Positions 42,784 to 51,952 of a stretch of 64,000 bases of DNA are shown here, piece after piece. The notes beneath the pieces were generated by a model. The model made no database searches. It saw nothing but the letters and a program-made list of their open reading frames with translations, and was not told the origin of the DNA. Position 1 is the first letter of the stretch. Every line of letters begins with the position of its first letter. The DNA comes from Alloprevotella sp. (GTDB lineage Bacteria > Bacteroidota > Bacteroidia > Bacteroidales > Bacteroidaceae), in contig JAFUXE010000029.1 of NCBI GenBank assembly GCA_017477205.1, positions 62,001 through 126,000 of the forward strand. Reading direction: 5' to 3'. The position numbers and the translations under genes are program-made.

Positions 42784-45030
42784 ATGAAAAAGAAAACCAT
42801 TCTCGGTCTTTTCCTCATGTTGGGACTCGGCGTGTCCCTCTCTTCCTGCGAAGATATGCTCACGCCCGACCTCAACCGCTCTGCCGAAAACTACAGCGGC
42901 AAGGACACGGTGAACTTCTACCTCGGCATCTTGCGTAACGTGCAGGACATGGTGGAGCAGAACGTGCTGCTTGGTGAAATCCGCGGTGACATTGCGGACA
43001 CCACCATGTACACTTCCGACTCCATCGCGGACATCGCCAACTTCAAGCGTGTCCCTGACGGAGAGAACGAACTCCTCAACCGCGCCGCCTACTATAAGGT
43101 AATCAACCAGTGCAACTTCTACCTGGCCAAGGTGGACTCCCTCGCATCCAAGAACAATATCTTCTATATGCGCAAGGAGGTTGCCCAGGTGATGCTTGTC
43201 CGCGCCTGGACGTACTTGCAGCTTGTCCAGGCCTACGGCCGCGTGCCCTTTATTACGCAGCCTGTCTCCAATGCCAACACGGGTCTGGAGAAGAATCCTG
43301 AGGCCTGGGCCACGGCGGACAACCTCGTGGACCTGCTCCTTCCGAGCGTCACGCAGGCTCTTGCCTACGAGAAGGCCTACGGCTATCCCAGCTACGGAAC
43401 GTTCAACACGGGTGCCAACGAGATTCCCTATGCCTACATGGTGTTCTACGGCGACCTCGTCCTGGGCGATCTCTACCTCCTTCGCGGACAGAGCCGCTCC
43501 GACTATGTGGAGGCCGCAAAGTACTACTATGACTTCCTGAACGAGAACACGAACACTCCGCTGAACGGCAACGCCGCCAAGTACATCACGGAAGGCTGGC
43601 AGGCCCGCTACATGAAGACCACCACGACGATTGGCGGCAACCGCCAGGAGACGTTTGTACCCTATGCCACGAGCTGGAGCCAGCTTTACAGCGCCTCCAC
43701 CCCGCAGACGATGTACAACGAAATCTTCACCATGATTCCCAGTTCCGCCAACACGGCTTTCGGACGTGTGATGACACGCGTTGCACAGGTCTATGGTTTC
43801 GATCCGCACTCCACCACGCAGACCACGACCGACGAGGTGGAAAACACCTCCGGTGAAACCGAGACCGTCATCGCATCCTCTGGCCGCATCTCCGTTGTCG
43901 CCAACTACAAGAACCGCCAGCTTGCTCCTTCTTCCCGCTTCGAAGCCCTCAACAAGGCACAGAAGTACGTCTATATCAAGAAGGATACAGAGGGTGCCGT
44001 GGAGGAAATGGAATACCTTGACAACGGCGACGCCCGTTTCTACGGAACGTGTCCCGAAGTCGTGACTTCCGACGGCCGCTTCCGCTTCGTCCAGAAGTTC
44101 TGCGGCTCCAACGTCTCCAGCGACCGTGCCTCCGTCAACAGCTTCCAGTTCCGCTACATGGTTGGCATCTACCGCCTGCGCCAGATTATGCTTCGCTTCG
44201 CCGAGGCCCTCAACCGTGCAGGCTATCCGCGCCACGCATTTGCCGTGCTTCGCGGTGGCCTGAACTACGAGCGCATCCCCGACCTGAAGGAAACCTGGGA
44301 GTATGACGATGCCGCCCGCACGCGCAAACGCGTTTGGGAGATTGACACCATCATTGACACGCAGTACCACAACAACTTCATCAACGCCGATGAAATCCGC
44401 CGTGCACAGGCCGACCCGAACTACAGCGTGATGCTCGACTTCTCCGACGAGCGCTGGGCCAGCACCTGCGGCATCCACGAGCTTGGATGCGGCAACGCCG
44501 ATGTTGCCGACACGCTCAACGAGTACGGCGTAGTCGTTGCCGAGCGCATCCTGGCTGAGCAGCAGCGCACAGGTCAGGTTGACGAGTCCGTTCGCACGCT
44601 GTGCCGCAAGCTCCGTGCTTCGGCCCGCGGCATCACGGTGAAGGACGACGATGACCCCGCAGAAGAGGAGACAGACGAGGAGCGCCTGGCCCGCGAGCGT
44701 GAGACCTACGACATCATCGAGGCCGACCCGGCCGCCGAGGCTGATCCTCTGGAGATTGATGCCGTGGAGAGCCTCATTGCCGATGAGTGCGCCCTGGAGA
44801 CCGGCTTCGAAGGCTATCGCTTCTACGACCTCTGCCGCTTCGCCCGCCACAAGAACAACGACCAGAGCGGTGAGTTCGCTGCCAACTACGGCACGGACTG
44901 GCTCGCATGGCAGGTGGCACGCCGCAGCGTGAAGCTCGGGCTCTATGAGAACACGAACATCTACGACCGTGCGCTCTACAACGCCCTGCTTGACCAGCAG
45001 AACTGGTATCTCGTAAATCCTGAGTACTAA
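42784..45030 (+). CDS. SusD/RagB-family lipoprotein (second), with acidic insertion
   Basis: 748 residues, lipobox SLSSC, about 100 longer than its partner at 33424. It keeps the SusD helix VMLVRAWTYLQLVQAYGRVPF and the closing DECALETGFEGYRFYDLCRFARHKNN. Immediately before that conserved block lies a strongly acidic, low-complexity stretch (KDDDDPAEEETDEERLARE, nucleotides about 44638-44772) not expected in SusD. Last gene of the operon, followed after 22 bases by a terminator. Confidence 0.92.
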   Translation: MKKKTILGLFLMLGLGVSLSSCEDMLTPDLNRSAENYSGKDTVNFYLGILRNVQDMVEQNVLLGEIRGDIADTTMYTSDSIADIANFKRVPDGENELLNRAAYYKVINQCNFYLAKVDSLASKNNIFYMRKEVAQVMLVRAWTYLQLVQAYGRVPFITQPVSNANTGLEKNPEAWATADNLVDLLLPSVTQALAYEKAYGYPSYGTFNTGANEIPYAYMVFYGDLVLGDLYLLRGQSRSDYVEAAKYYYDFLNENTNTPLNGNAAKYITEGWQARYMKTTTTIGGNRQETFVPYATSWSQLYSASTPQTMYNEIFTMIPSSANTAFGRVMTRVAQVYGFDPHSTTQTTTDEVENTSGETETVIASSGRISVVANYKNRQLAPSSRFEALNKAQKYVYIKKDTEGAVEEMEYLDNGDARFYGTCPEVVTSDGRFRFVQKFCGSNVSSDRASVNSFQFRYMVGIYRLRQIMLRFAEALNRAGYPRHAFAVLRGGLNYERIPDLKETWEYDDAARTRKRVWEIDTIIDTQYHNNFINADEIRRAQADPNYSVMLDFSDERWASTCGIHELGCGNADVADTLNEYGVVVAERILAEQQRTGQVDESVRTLCRKLRASARGITVKDDDDPAEEETDEERLARERETYDIIEADPAAEADPLEIDAVESLIADECALETGFEGYRFYDLCRFARHKNNDQSGEFAANYGTDWLAWQVARRSVKLGLYENTNIYDRALYNALLDQQNWYLVNPEY

Positions 45031-45052
45031 TCAGCGTTTAGTCATACTTTTC

Positions 45053-45087
45053 AATGCCTCCCTCGCTTGCGGGGGAGGCATTTTTTT
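45053..45087 (+). terminator. Intrinsic terminator of the fasciclin/SusCD operon
   Basis: AATGCCTCCC, loop, GGGAGGCATT followed by seven T. A textbook rho-independent terminator. Confidence 0.92.
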
Positions 45088-45252
45088 GCGTACTTGTCCG
45101 CTAATGCCCGGGCTTCTTCCGCTCGTGGGACTGGCCTTGGACGTAAGGGCTTGAGACAGTCCGCACACCCTGTCAGAACCAGCAAGACGCGCTTTCGTAA
45201 GAAAAGACCTTAACCGACGTGAACGACTGCGCGATGCGTGTTTCAGAATTTG

Positions 45253-45362
45253 TTCCAAGCCTTGAAACTGTTTATTCCAAGCCTTGAAACTGTCTGTTCC
45301 ATGCCTTGGAACGGCTTGTTCCAAGCCTTGGAACGATTCATTCCACCGCTTGGAACGATTCC
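45253..45362. repeat. Array of five 22-bp units
   Basis: Contiguous units start at 45253, 45275, 45297, 45319 and 45341, each TTCC...CTTGRAAC..., with a dyad TTCCAAGCCTTGGAA best preserved in the fourth. The array is downstream of the terminator and about 340 bases before lpxD. Confidence 0.9.
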
Positions 45363-45372
45363 CGGAACGGGG

Positions 45373-45440
45373 AAAGCTTCCTTCCTGAGCTCGGGACTTA
45401 CTGCGTAAAGCTTCCTTCCTGAACTCGGAACTTACTGCGT
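45373..45440. repeat. Direct 34-bp duplication
   Basis: Two adjacent 34-bp copies (45373-45406, 45407-45440), each beginning AAAGCTTCCTTCCTGA and ending CTTACTGCGT, differing at two or three positions. It lies right after the 22-bp array. The rest of the 45031-45697 gap holds no credible gene. Confidence 0.85.
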
Positions 45441-45545
45441 AAACCCGTCGTGACAGTCGTCCGCCTCTTTCTTTTCCTTCCGCAACGTCTCTCTGGGTGC
45501 CGCTTGTTGCAAACATGATGTGGAGAAGTTTGCCAAATGGAGGCG

Positions 45546-45613
45546 TATATTTGCGATGTGCTGTATTTTCTTTGCGAAAAACTCTTTTCTCCCAAAAGTT
45601 TTTCCTATATTTG
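45546..45613 (+). promoter_or_regulatory. Two -7 elements (TATATTTG) ahead of lpxD
   Basis: TATATTTG occurs at 45546-45553 and again at 45606-45613. Neither has a TTG at 19-22 bases, so start-site choice is open; the second gives a leader of about 78 bases. Confidence 0.45.
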
Positions 45614-45697
45614 CGCCACAATTGCGGCTCATCCCCTCGGGAGAAACCCCGAGTGTCTTGGGGATGCGCCTCTAAGTGAAACGCAAACAACACTTTA

Positions 45698-46714
45698 ATG
45701 GAGTTTACAGCCAGTCAAATAGCCCAATTCCTCGGTGGCAGCGTCGAGGGAAACCCCGATGCCCGTATCACCAGTTTTGCCAAGATAGAAGAGTGCGCCC
45801 CTGGTGCCATCTCTTTCCTTTCCGACACTCGCTACGAAGCCCATCTCTACCAGCTCGCAGGCGGTGTCGTTCTTGTAAATGCCGACTTCCAGCCCGCCCA
45901 GCCTGTCAGCGTGACGCTCATCCGCGTCCCTGACGCCCGCGAATGCCTTGGCCGCCTCATGCAGATGGCCGGACAGGGGCAGCAGCGCCGTACGGGCATC
46001 CACCCCACGGCCGTCGTGGAGCCTTCCGCGCAGCTCGGCAGCGATGTCTATGTGGGTCCCCATGCCTACGTCGGCGCCAATGTCCGCCTCGGCAGCCGCG
46101 TGCAGCTTTATGCGGGCGTTGTCGTGGAGGAAAACTGCGTCGTCGGCGACGACACGGTGCTCTATCCCAACGTTTCCGTCTATCACGACTGTCAGGTGGG
46201 TGCCCGCTGCATCCTCCACAGCGGCTGCGTAATCGGTGCCGACGGCTTCGGCTTCGCACCCACGGCCGAAGGGTATGAGAAAATTCCCCAGACGGGGAAT
46301 GCCATCCTTGAGGACGACGTGGAGATTGGAGCCAACGCCTGCGTGGACCGTGCCGTGATGGGGTCCACCGTCGTGCATCGCGGCGTGAAAATAGACAACC
46401 TCGTGCAGATAGCCCACAACTGCGAGGTCGGCGCACACACGGTCATGTCCGCACAGGTCGGCGTGGCCGGCAGCGCGAAGGTAGGGGAGTGGTGCGTGTT
46501 CGGCGGCCAGGTAGGCATTGCGGGACACATCACCATCGCCGACCGCACGCAGAGCGGCGCGCAGGCGGGCATCGCCGGCAGCGTCCGCAAGCCCGGACAG
46601 GTCATCATCGGCTCGCCCGCTATGGACGCCCGCAAGTTCGCACGCTGCACCGCCGTATTCAAGAACCTTCCCGAACTCGCCGCCACCGTCAACCGTCTTG
46701 ACAGCGCCGACTGA
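45698..46714 (+). CDS. lpxD: UDP-3-O-acylglucosamine N-acyltransferase
   Basis: 338 residues; third step of lipid A synthesis, N-acylating UDP-3-O-acyl-GlcN. N-terminal uridine-binding domain ([34 protein letters not shown]), then a left-handed beta-helix of hexapeptide repeats ([19 protein letters not shown]...). The catalytic histidine lies in [10 protein letters not shown]. It opens the run lpxD-lpxC-lpxA-PRiA4-miaA. Confidence 0.95.
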   Translation: MEFTASQIAQFLGGSVEGNPDARITSFAKIEECAPGAISFLSDTRYEAHLYQLAGGVVLVNADFQPAQPVSVTLIRVPDARECLGRLMQMAGQGQQRRTGIHPTAVVEPSAQLGSDVYVGPHAYVGANVRLGSRVQLYAGVVVEENCVVGDDTVLYPNVSVYHDCQVGARCILHSGCVIGADGFGFAPTAEGYEKIPQTGNAILEDDVEIGANACVDRAVMGSTVVHRGVKIDNLVQIAHNCEVGAHTVMSAQVGVAGSAKVGEWCVFGGQVGIAGHITIADRTQSGAQAGIAGSVRKPGQVIIGSPAMDARKFARCTAVFKNLPELAATVNRLDSAD

Positions 46715-46741
46715 TTCGCCAACCGCCTTTATCTCCTCACT

Positions 46742-47644
46742 ATGCAACACACACTTCGCAGCAGTTTCACCCTGAAAAGCAAGGGACTCCACACCGGCCT
46801 TGACCTGACGGCCACCTTCCTGCCTGCCCCTGCCGGCAGCGGCCTGCGCCTTCAGCGCATAGACCTTCCGGGACAGCCCGTCGTGGAGGCTCTCGCCGAG
46901 AACGTCGTAGATACCTCCCGTGGCACCGTCGTGGCCAGCGGCGACGTGCGCATCAGCACCATCGAACATGCCATGGCTGCCCTTTATGCCGCAGGCGTGG
47001 ACAACTGCACCGTGCAGCTTGACGGTCCCGAGATGCCCATCCTCGACGGTTCGTCGCGCTACTTCCTCCAGTTCATCCTCAAGGTGGGACTGGAGAACCA
47101 GGGCGTTCCCCGTCAGTACCTCGAACTTTCGGAGCCTGTGAGCTTCAGCGACGAGCAGAGCGGCTCGCGCCTCGTCATGACACCCGCCGAGGACTTCTCC
47201 GTAGAGGCCACCATCGAGTTCCCCTCGCGTTTCATCCAGAGCCAGAGCGCCCGCCTCGACCGCCTCTCGGACTTTGCCGCCGAGATTGCCGAGGCGCGCA
47301 CGTTTGTCTTCGTGCGCGAGATAGAGCCCCTGCTCCAGATGGGACTCATCAAGGGCGGCGACCTGGACAACGCCATCGTCATCTACGAGCACGAGCTTCC
47401 GCAGGAACGCCTTGACCGCCTGGCCGACTCGCTCGGCGTGTCGCGCCGCGATGCCACGCAGCTGGGATACATCAACGCACGTCCCCTGACGTGGCCCAAC
47501 GAGCCCGCCCGCCACAAGCTCCTTGACGTCATCGGCGACATGGCCCTCGTAGGCCGTCGCCTGCGCGGGCACATCGTTGCCGTGCGCCCCGGACACACCG
47601 CCAACAACCGTTTCGCCCGCCTCCTGCGTGCGGAAATCAAATAA
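46742..47644 (+). CDS. lpxC: UDP-3-O-acyl-GlcNAc deacetylase, without fused FabZ
   Basis: 300 residues; zinc-dependent deacetylase, the committed step of lipid A synthesis. Zinc ligands are in place: ISTIEHAMAAL (H76), HKLLDVIGD (H258, D262), with the catalytic PGHTANN (H285). In Bacteroidetes LpxC is usually the N-terminal half of a ~460-residue protein ending in a FabZ dehydratase. Here the frame closes with TAA straight after FARLLRAEIK, at the point where the linker to FabZ normally begins, and lpxA starts 15 bases later. No fabZ is present elsewhere in the window. Confidence 0.94.
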   Translation: MQHTLRSSFTLKSKGLHTGLDLTATFLPAPAGSGLRLQRIDLPGQPVVEALAENVVDTSRGTVVASGDVRISTIEHAMAALYAAGVDNCTVQLDGPEMPILDGSSRYFLQFILKVGLENQGVPRQYLELSEPVSFSDEQSGSRLVMTPAEDFSVEATIEFPSRFIQSQSARLDRLSDFAAEIAEARTFVFVREIEPLLQMGLIKGGDLDNAIVIYEHELPQERLDRLADSLGVSRRDATQLGYINARPLTWPNEPARHKLLDVIGDMALVGRRLRGHIVAVRPGHTANNRFARLLRAEIK

Positions 47645-47659
47645 TAACAACGAAGAACT

Positions 47660-48436
47660 ATGGCAAACATCATAAGCCCCCTGGCCTACGTGGATCCCGC
47701 CGCCCAGCTCGGCGACGGCAACGAGATAGGTCCCTTCTGCTACATTGACAAGAACGTCGTCCTCGGCGACAATAACCGCCTGATGAACAGCGTGACGCTC
47801 CTCTACGGCGCCCGCATCGGCAACGGAAACACCTTCTTCCCCGGTGCCGTCATCAGCGCCATACCCCAGGACCTCAAGTTCCGTGGCGAGGAGACTACCG
47901 CCGAACTTGGCGACAACAACCGCATTCGTGAGAACGTCACCATCAACCGCGGAACGGCTGCGAAGGGAAAGACCGTCGTCGGCAGCGGCAACCTGCTGAT
48001 GGAAGGCATGCACGTCGGCCACGACTGCATCATCGGCAGCGACTGCATCATTGGCAATTCCACGAAGCTGGCAGGCGAAGTCATCATCGACGACCATGCT
48101 ATCCTCTCCGCCAACGTCCTCGTCCACCAGTTCTGCCGCGTGGGTGGCTACGTGATGGTCGGCGGCGGCTCCCGCACCAGTCAGGACATTCCGCCCTTCA
48201 TCATCGCTGCGCGCGAGCCCATTGCCTATTGCGGCATCAACCTCGTTGGCCTGCGTCGCCGCGGTTTCTCCGCCGAGCTCATCGGCAACATCCATGCCGC
48301 CTACCGCATCCTCTACAACAGCGGACAGCTCCGCGACGAAGCCATTGCCGACATCAAGGCCAGCGTCCCCATGTCCGAAGAGATAGAATACATCCTCAGC
48401 TTCATACAGTCCTCCAAACGCGGCATCATAAAGTAA
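47660..48436 (+). CDS. lpxA: Acyl-ACP--UDP-GlcNAc O-acyltransferase
   Basis: 258 residues; first acylation of lipid A synthesis. Hexapeptide beta-helix from the N-terminus (SPLAYVDPAAQLGDGNEIGPFCYI), catalytic histidine in GMHVGHDCIIG, GGGSRTSQDIPPFIIA and the C-terminal helical domain (GLRRRGFSAELIGNIHAAYRILY). Follows lpxC directly. Confidence 0.95.
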   Translation: MANIISPLAYVDPAAQLGDGNEIGPFCYIDKNVVLGDNNRLMNSVTLLYGARIGNGNTFFPGAVISAIPQDLKFRGEETTAELGDNNRIRENVTINRGTAAKGKTVVGSGNLLMEGMHVGHDCIIGSDCIIGNSTKLAGEVIIDDHAILSANVLVHQFCRVGGYVMVGGGSRTSQDIPPFIIAAREPIAYCGINLVGLRRRGFSAELIGNIHAAYRILYNSGQLRDEAIADIKASVPMSEEIEYILSFIQSSKRGIIK

Positions 48437-48444
48437 GAAACGCC

Positions 48445-49005
48445 ATGCTCTACAAGATAAAATTCATTTCCGACGAAGTGGAGGGCTTCCTCCGCGAACT
48501 GCTCATAGACAGCGACTCCTCCTTCCTCGACCTTGCCAAGGCCATCCTGGACTCCTGCTCCTATCCTGACGACCAGATGACGAGTTTCTACGTCTGCGAC
48601 GAGGACTGGGAACGCGGGCAGCAGGTGACGCGCGAGGACATGGGAGGCGGCGCCGCCGACGAGGACTGCTACGTCATGGGCGAGACGCGCCTCGGCGAGT
48701 TCATCGAGGACGAAGGGCAGAACTTCGAGTTTGTCTTCGACCCCTTCTCCGACCGCGTCTTCTATCTCACTGTGCGCGAGCTCATTCCCGGCAAGCATCT
48801 GGACAAGGCCGAGGTGGTGCGCTCCGTCGGCGAAGCCCCGAAGCAGATTGAGGAACTGGACTTCTCGCTGCCTCCTGCAGCCGTGAAGGGAGCGGCCGTT
48901 CCCGACGAGGAGGACGACGACCTCTATGGCGAAGGCGGTGCCTTCAACGATGACGAGCTTGACCTCGAGGGCTTCGAAATCATGGACGGCAGCGAACTGT
49001 ACTGA
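48445..49005 (+). CDS. PRiA4-ORF3-like protein of unknown function
   Basis: 186 residues from the ATG nine bases after lpxA; a longer in-frame start inside lpxA is rejected. The first part (YKIKFISDEVEGFLRELLIDSDSSFLDLAKAILDSCSYPDDQMTSFYVCDEDWERG) has the pattern of plasmid pRiA4 ORF3-like proteins, a fold of unknown function. Residues 100-130 resemble FEFVFDPFSDRVFYLTVREL. The tail is strongly acidic (PDEEDDDLYGEGG). It is commonly found near lipid A and miaA genes in Bacteroidetes (from memory). No function is assigned. Confidence 0.8.
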   Translation: MLYKIKFISDEVEGFLRELLIDSDSSFLDLAKAILDSCSYPDDQMTSFYVCDEDWERGQQVTREDMGGGAADEDCYVMGETRLGEFIEDEGQNFEFVFDPFSDRVFYLTVRELIPGKHLDKAEVVRSVGEAPKQIEELDFSLPPAAVKGAAVPDEEDDDLYGEGGAFNDDELDLEGFEIMDGSELY

Positions 49006-49039
49006 TCTTACCTCTTACATCGCACACACTCCCTCCGCA

Positions 49040-49939
49040 TTGAAGACGCTCCTCGTGCTGACAGGCCCCACTGCCGTGGGAAAGACGCAAGTCGCCCTGC
49101 GGCTGGCCGCCCGCTACGGCACGCCCGTCCTCAACGCGGACTCCCGACAGATATACCGCGACCTTCCCATAGGAACAGCCGCACCCACTCCGCAGGAACA
49201 AGCCCAGGCACGCCACTACTTCGTGGGAACGCTCGGGCTTGATGCGTACTACAGCGCGGCGCAGTACGAGGCCGACGTCCTTGCCCTGCTTCCGGAGCTC
49301 TTCCGCGAGCGCGACGTCGTCCTGCTCAGCGGAGGTTCCATGCTCTACATCGATGCCGTCTGCAACGGGCTTGACGACATCCCGACGATAGAGGCTCCTG
49401 TACGCGCGATGATGCAGCTCAGGCTTGAAAGCGAGGGACTTGACGCGCTCGTGGAGGAGCTGCGGCTGCTGGATCCCGAATACTTTGCGGAAGTGGACCG
49501 CAGGAACACGCGGCGCGTCGTGCACGCGCTCGAAGTCCTCTACCAAACGGGGCGCAAGATGAGCTCCTTCCGCCGGAGGAATACGCAGGAGCGTCCCTTC
49601 AGGATGGTGAAGGTTGCCCTTAACCGACCGCGCGCGGAACTTTTTGAGCGCATCAACCGCCGCGTCACGCAGATGATGGACGACGGATTCTGGGAGGAAC
49701 TGCTGCGCGTGAAGGACTTCCGCGGCAGCAACGCCCTGAACACCGTCGGCTACAAGGAGCTCTTCCACGTCCTCGACGGCGAGTGGGAACTTCCCTTCGC
49801 CCTCGACCGCATCCGCAAGAACACGCGCGTCTATGCCAAGAAGCAGCTGACGTGGTTCCGCCGTGACCCCGCCGTGCACTGGGTGCCTGCGGACGACGCC
49901 GAAGCCCTTGACCGCACGCTCCTTGCCTGCGGTCTTTAG
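49040..49939 (+). CDS. miaA: tRNA dimethylallyltransferase (TTG start)
   Basis: 299 residues if started at the TTG at 49040, which places LKTLLVLTGPTAVGKT exactly where the family begins. The longer in-frame ATG at 48926 would overlap the preceding gene by 80 bases with unrelated sequence. The enzyme adds an isopentenyl group to A37 of tRNAs reading UNN codons. P-loop GPTAVGKT, LNADSRQIYRDLPIGTA, LSGGSMLYIDAVCNGLDDIP, and NTVGYKELF...DRIRKNTRVYAKKQLTWFRRD are typical. Confidence 0.9.
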   Translation: MKTLLVLTGPTAVGKTQVALRLAARYGTPVLNADSRQIYRDLPIGTAAPTPQEQAQARHYFVGTLGLDAYYSAAQYEADVLALLPELFRERDVVLLSGGSMLYIDAVCNGLDDIPTIEAPVRAMMQLRLESEGLDALVEELRLLDPEYFAEVDRRNTRRVVHALEVLYQTGRKMSSFRRRNTQERPFRMVKVALNRPRAELFERINRRVTQMMDDGFWEELLRVKDFRGSNALNTVGYKELFHVLDGEWELPFALDRIRKNTRVYAKKQLTWFRRDPAVHWVPADDAEALDRTLLACGL

Positions 49940-49979
49940 GGCGAAAGCCTGCAAAAACGCTGAAACGTACAGAAAGAAA

Positions 49980-50939
49980 ATGATAGAAAGACATTTCGTA
50001 CTCGAAGAGGCCGACCCCGTCGTTTTCTACGGCGTGGGAAATGCCAACCTGCGCATGCTGCGCGCACTCTGTCCCAAGCTCCGCATCATCGGGCGCGACA
50101 ACGTGCTCAAGGTGATGGGCGGCGAGGAGGACATGGCCGACTTCGAGGACACCTTCCACGCCCTTGAAGACCATTGCGTGCGTTTCAATACGCTTGGCGA
50201 GGAAGATATTCTGAACATTGTGCGCCACAACCGTCCCGCCGCCCCAAGCGCCGACGGCGTCATCGTCTATAGCACGGGCGGCAAGCCCATCTGCCCGCGT
50301 TCCGAGAACCAGCACCGCCTCGTGGAAGCCTACGGCACGCACGACCTCCTCTTTGCCGTCGGCCCGGCAGGCAGCGGAAAGACCTACACCGCCATCGCCC
50401 TTGCCGTCCGCGCCCTGAAAAACCGCGAGGTGCGCAAGATTATCCTCAGCCGTCCCGCCGTGGAGGCCGGCGAGAAGCTCGGTTTCCTGCCCGGCGACAT
50501 GAAGGAGAAAATAGACCCGTATCTCCAGCCGCTCTACGACGCGCTGGAGGAGATGATACCGCCTACGAAGCTCCAGGAGTACCTTGCCACGAACGTCATC
50601 CAGATTGCGCCCCTCGCCTTTATGCGCGGGCGCACGCTCAACGACGCCGTCGTCATCCTTGACGAGGCGCAGAACACCACCACCGCGCAGATCAAGATGT
50701 TCCTGACGCGCATGGGCATGAACACGAAGATGATCATCACGGGCGACATGACGCAGATAGACCTTCCCGTCTCCCAGAAGAGCGGCCTCGTGGAGGCGCT
50801 TCGCATCCTCAGGGACATTCCCGGCATCGCCTTCATTGAGATGACGAAGAAGGACATCGTGCGCCACAAGCTCGTGACGCGCATCGTCGAAGCCTACGAA
50901 GCCGCCGGCCGGCAGGACAAAGCCGGGGCGGACCTTTAG
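49980..50939 (+). CDS. phoH: PhoH-like ATPase
   Basis: 319 residues from the ATG at 49980; an upstream in-frame start inside miaA is rejected. Cytoplasmic P-loop ATPase of the PhoH family, linked in other bacteria to RNA metabolism and stress. Walker A is GPAGSGKTYTAIA, Walker B VVILDEAQNTT, with IITGDMTQIDLP. The N-terminus is the usual short PhoH lead. No YbeY or Era gene follows in this genome segment. Confidence 0.92.
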   Translation: MIERHFVLEEADPVVFYGVGNANLRMLRALCPKLRIIGRDNVLKVMGGEEDMADFEDTFHALEDHCVRFNTLGEEDILNIVRHNRPAAPSADGVIVYSTGGKPICPRSENQHRLVEAYGTHDLLFAVGPAGSGKTYTAIALAVRALKNREVRKIILSRPAVEAGEKLGFLPGDMKEKIDPYLQPLYDALEEMIPPTKLQEYLATNVIQIAPLAFMRGRTLNDAVVILDEAQNTTTAQIKMFLTRMGMNTKMIITGDMTQIDLPVSQKSGLVEALRILRDIPGIAFIEMTKKDIVRHKLVTRIVEAYEAAGRQDKAGADL

Positions 50940-50987
50940 AACAACGATAATAATCACAGCATAGAGAACAAAAACTTTCCTACACCC

Positions 50988-51932
50988 ATGAACGCATTGA
51001 CACAAACCGATTTCCGCTTTCCCGGACAAACAGAAGTCTATCACGGCAAGGTGCGCGACGTCTATAGCCTCGCTGACGGACGCCTCGTGATGGTAGTGAC
51101 GGACCGCATTTCGGCCTTCGACGTCGTCCTGCCCGAGGGCATTCCCTACAAGGGGCAGGTGCTGAACCAGATTGCCTCCAAGTTCCTGGACGCCACGACG
51201 GACATCTGTCCCAACTGGAAGCTTGCCACGCCCGACCCGATGGTGACCGTAGGCCGTCGCCTGCAAGGTTTTCCGCTTGAGATGATTGTGCGCGGCTATC
51301 TTTGCGGCAGCGCATGGCGCGCCTATAAGGCTGGCGTGCGCGAAATCTGCGGCGTGCGCCTTCCCGACGGCATGCGCGAGAACGAGCGCTTCCCCGAACC
51401 CATCATCACGCCCACGACGAAAGCCGAGCTTGGCCTTCACGACGAGGACATCTCCCGCGAGGACATCCTTGCCCGCGGCCTGGCCACGCCCGAGCAGTAC
51501 GCACAGCTGGAACGGTATGCCCTCGCCCTCTTCCGCCGGGGCACGGAGATTGCTGCGCGTCGCGGCCTGATACTCGTTGACACGAAGTACGAGTTCGGCT
51601 GGGACGGCGAGGAAATCGTCCTGATGGACGAAATCCATACGCCCGACTCTTCCCGCTACTTCTATGCCGAAGGCTACGAGGAGCGTTTCCGTGCGGGCGA
51701 GCCGCAGCGCCAGCTCTCAAAGGAGTTTGTCCGCGAATGGCTCATGAGCGAAGGCTTCATGGGGAAGGCCGGACAGCAGGTGCCGACGATGACGCCTGAC
51801 ATCGTGCGGAGCATCAGCCAGCGCTACGTGGAACTCTACGAGCACATCACGGGCGAGACCTTTGTGCCGCAGCCTGCCGAGGGACTTGCCGCGCGCATCG
51901 AGGACAACGTCTGCCGCTATCTGGAGGCATAA
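50988..51932 (+). CDS. purC: SAICAR synthetase
   Basis: 314 residues; joins aspartate to CAIR in purine biosynthesis. Motifs: [68 protein letters not shown] and [10 protein letters not shown]. Length is that of the longer Bacteroidetes/yeast-like form. Confidence 0.95.
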   Translation: MNALTQTDFRFPGQTEVYHGKVRDVYSLADGRLVMVVTDRISAFDVVLPEGIPYKGQVLNQIASKFLDATTDICPNWKLATPDPMVTVGRRLQGFPLEMIVRGYLCGSAWRAYKAGVREICGVRLPDGMRENERFPEPIITPTTKAELGLHDEDISREDILARGLATPEQYAQLERYALALFRRGTEIAARRGLILVDTKYEFGWDGEEIVLMDEIHTPDSSRYFYAEGYEERFRAGEPQRQLSKEFVREWLMSEGFMGKAGQQVPTMTPDIVRSISQRYVELYEHITGETFVPQPAEGLAARIEDNVCRYLEA

Positions 51933-51952
51933 CCGAAACCACAAGGCCAGAA

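Noticed and set aside
45031..45693. 220-codon minus-strand ORF before lpxD
   Set aside because: Consists largely of translated 22-bp and 34-bp repeats; no homology pattern or start context.
45695..48295. 866-codon minus-strand open frame across lpxD-lpxC-lpxA
   Set aside because: Spans three clear genes on the other strand and has no recognisable domain.
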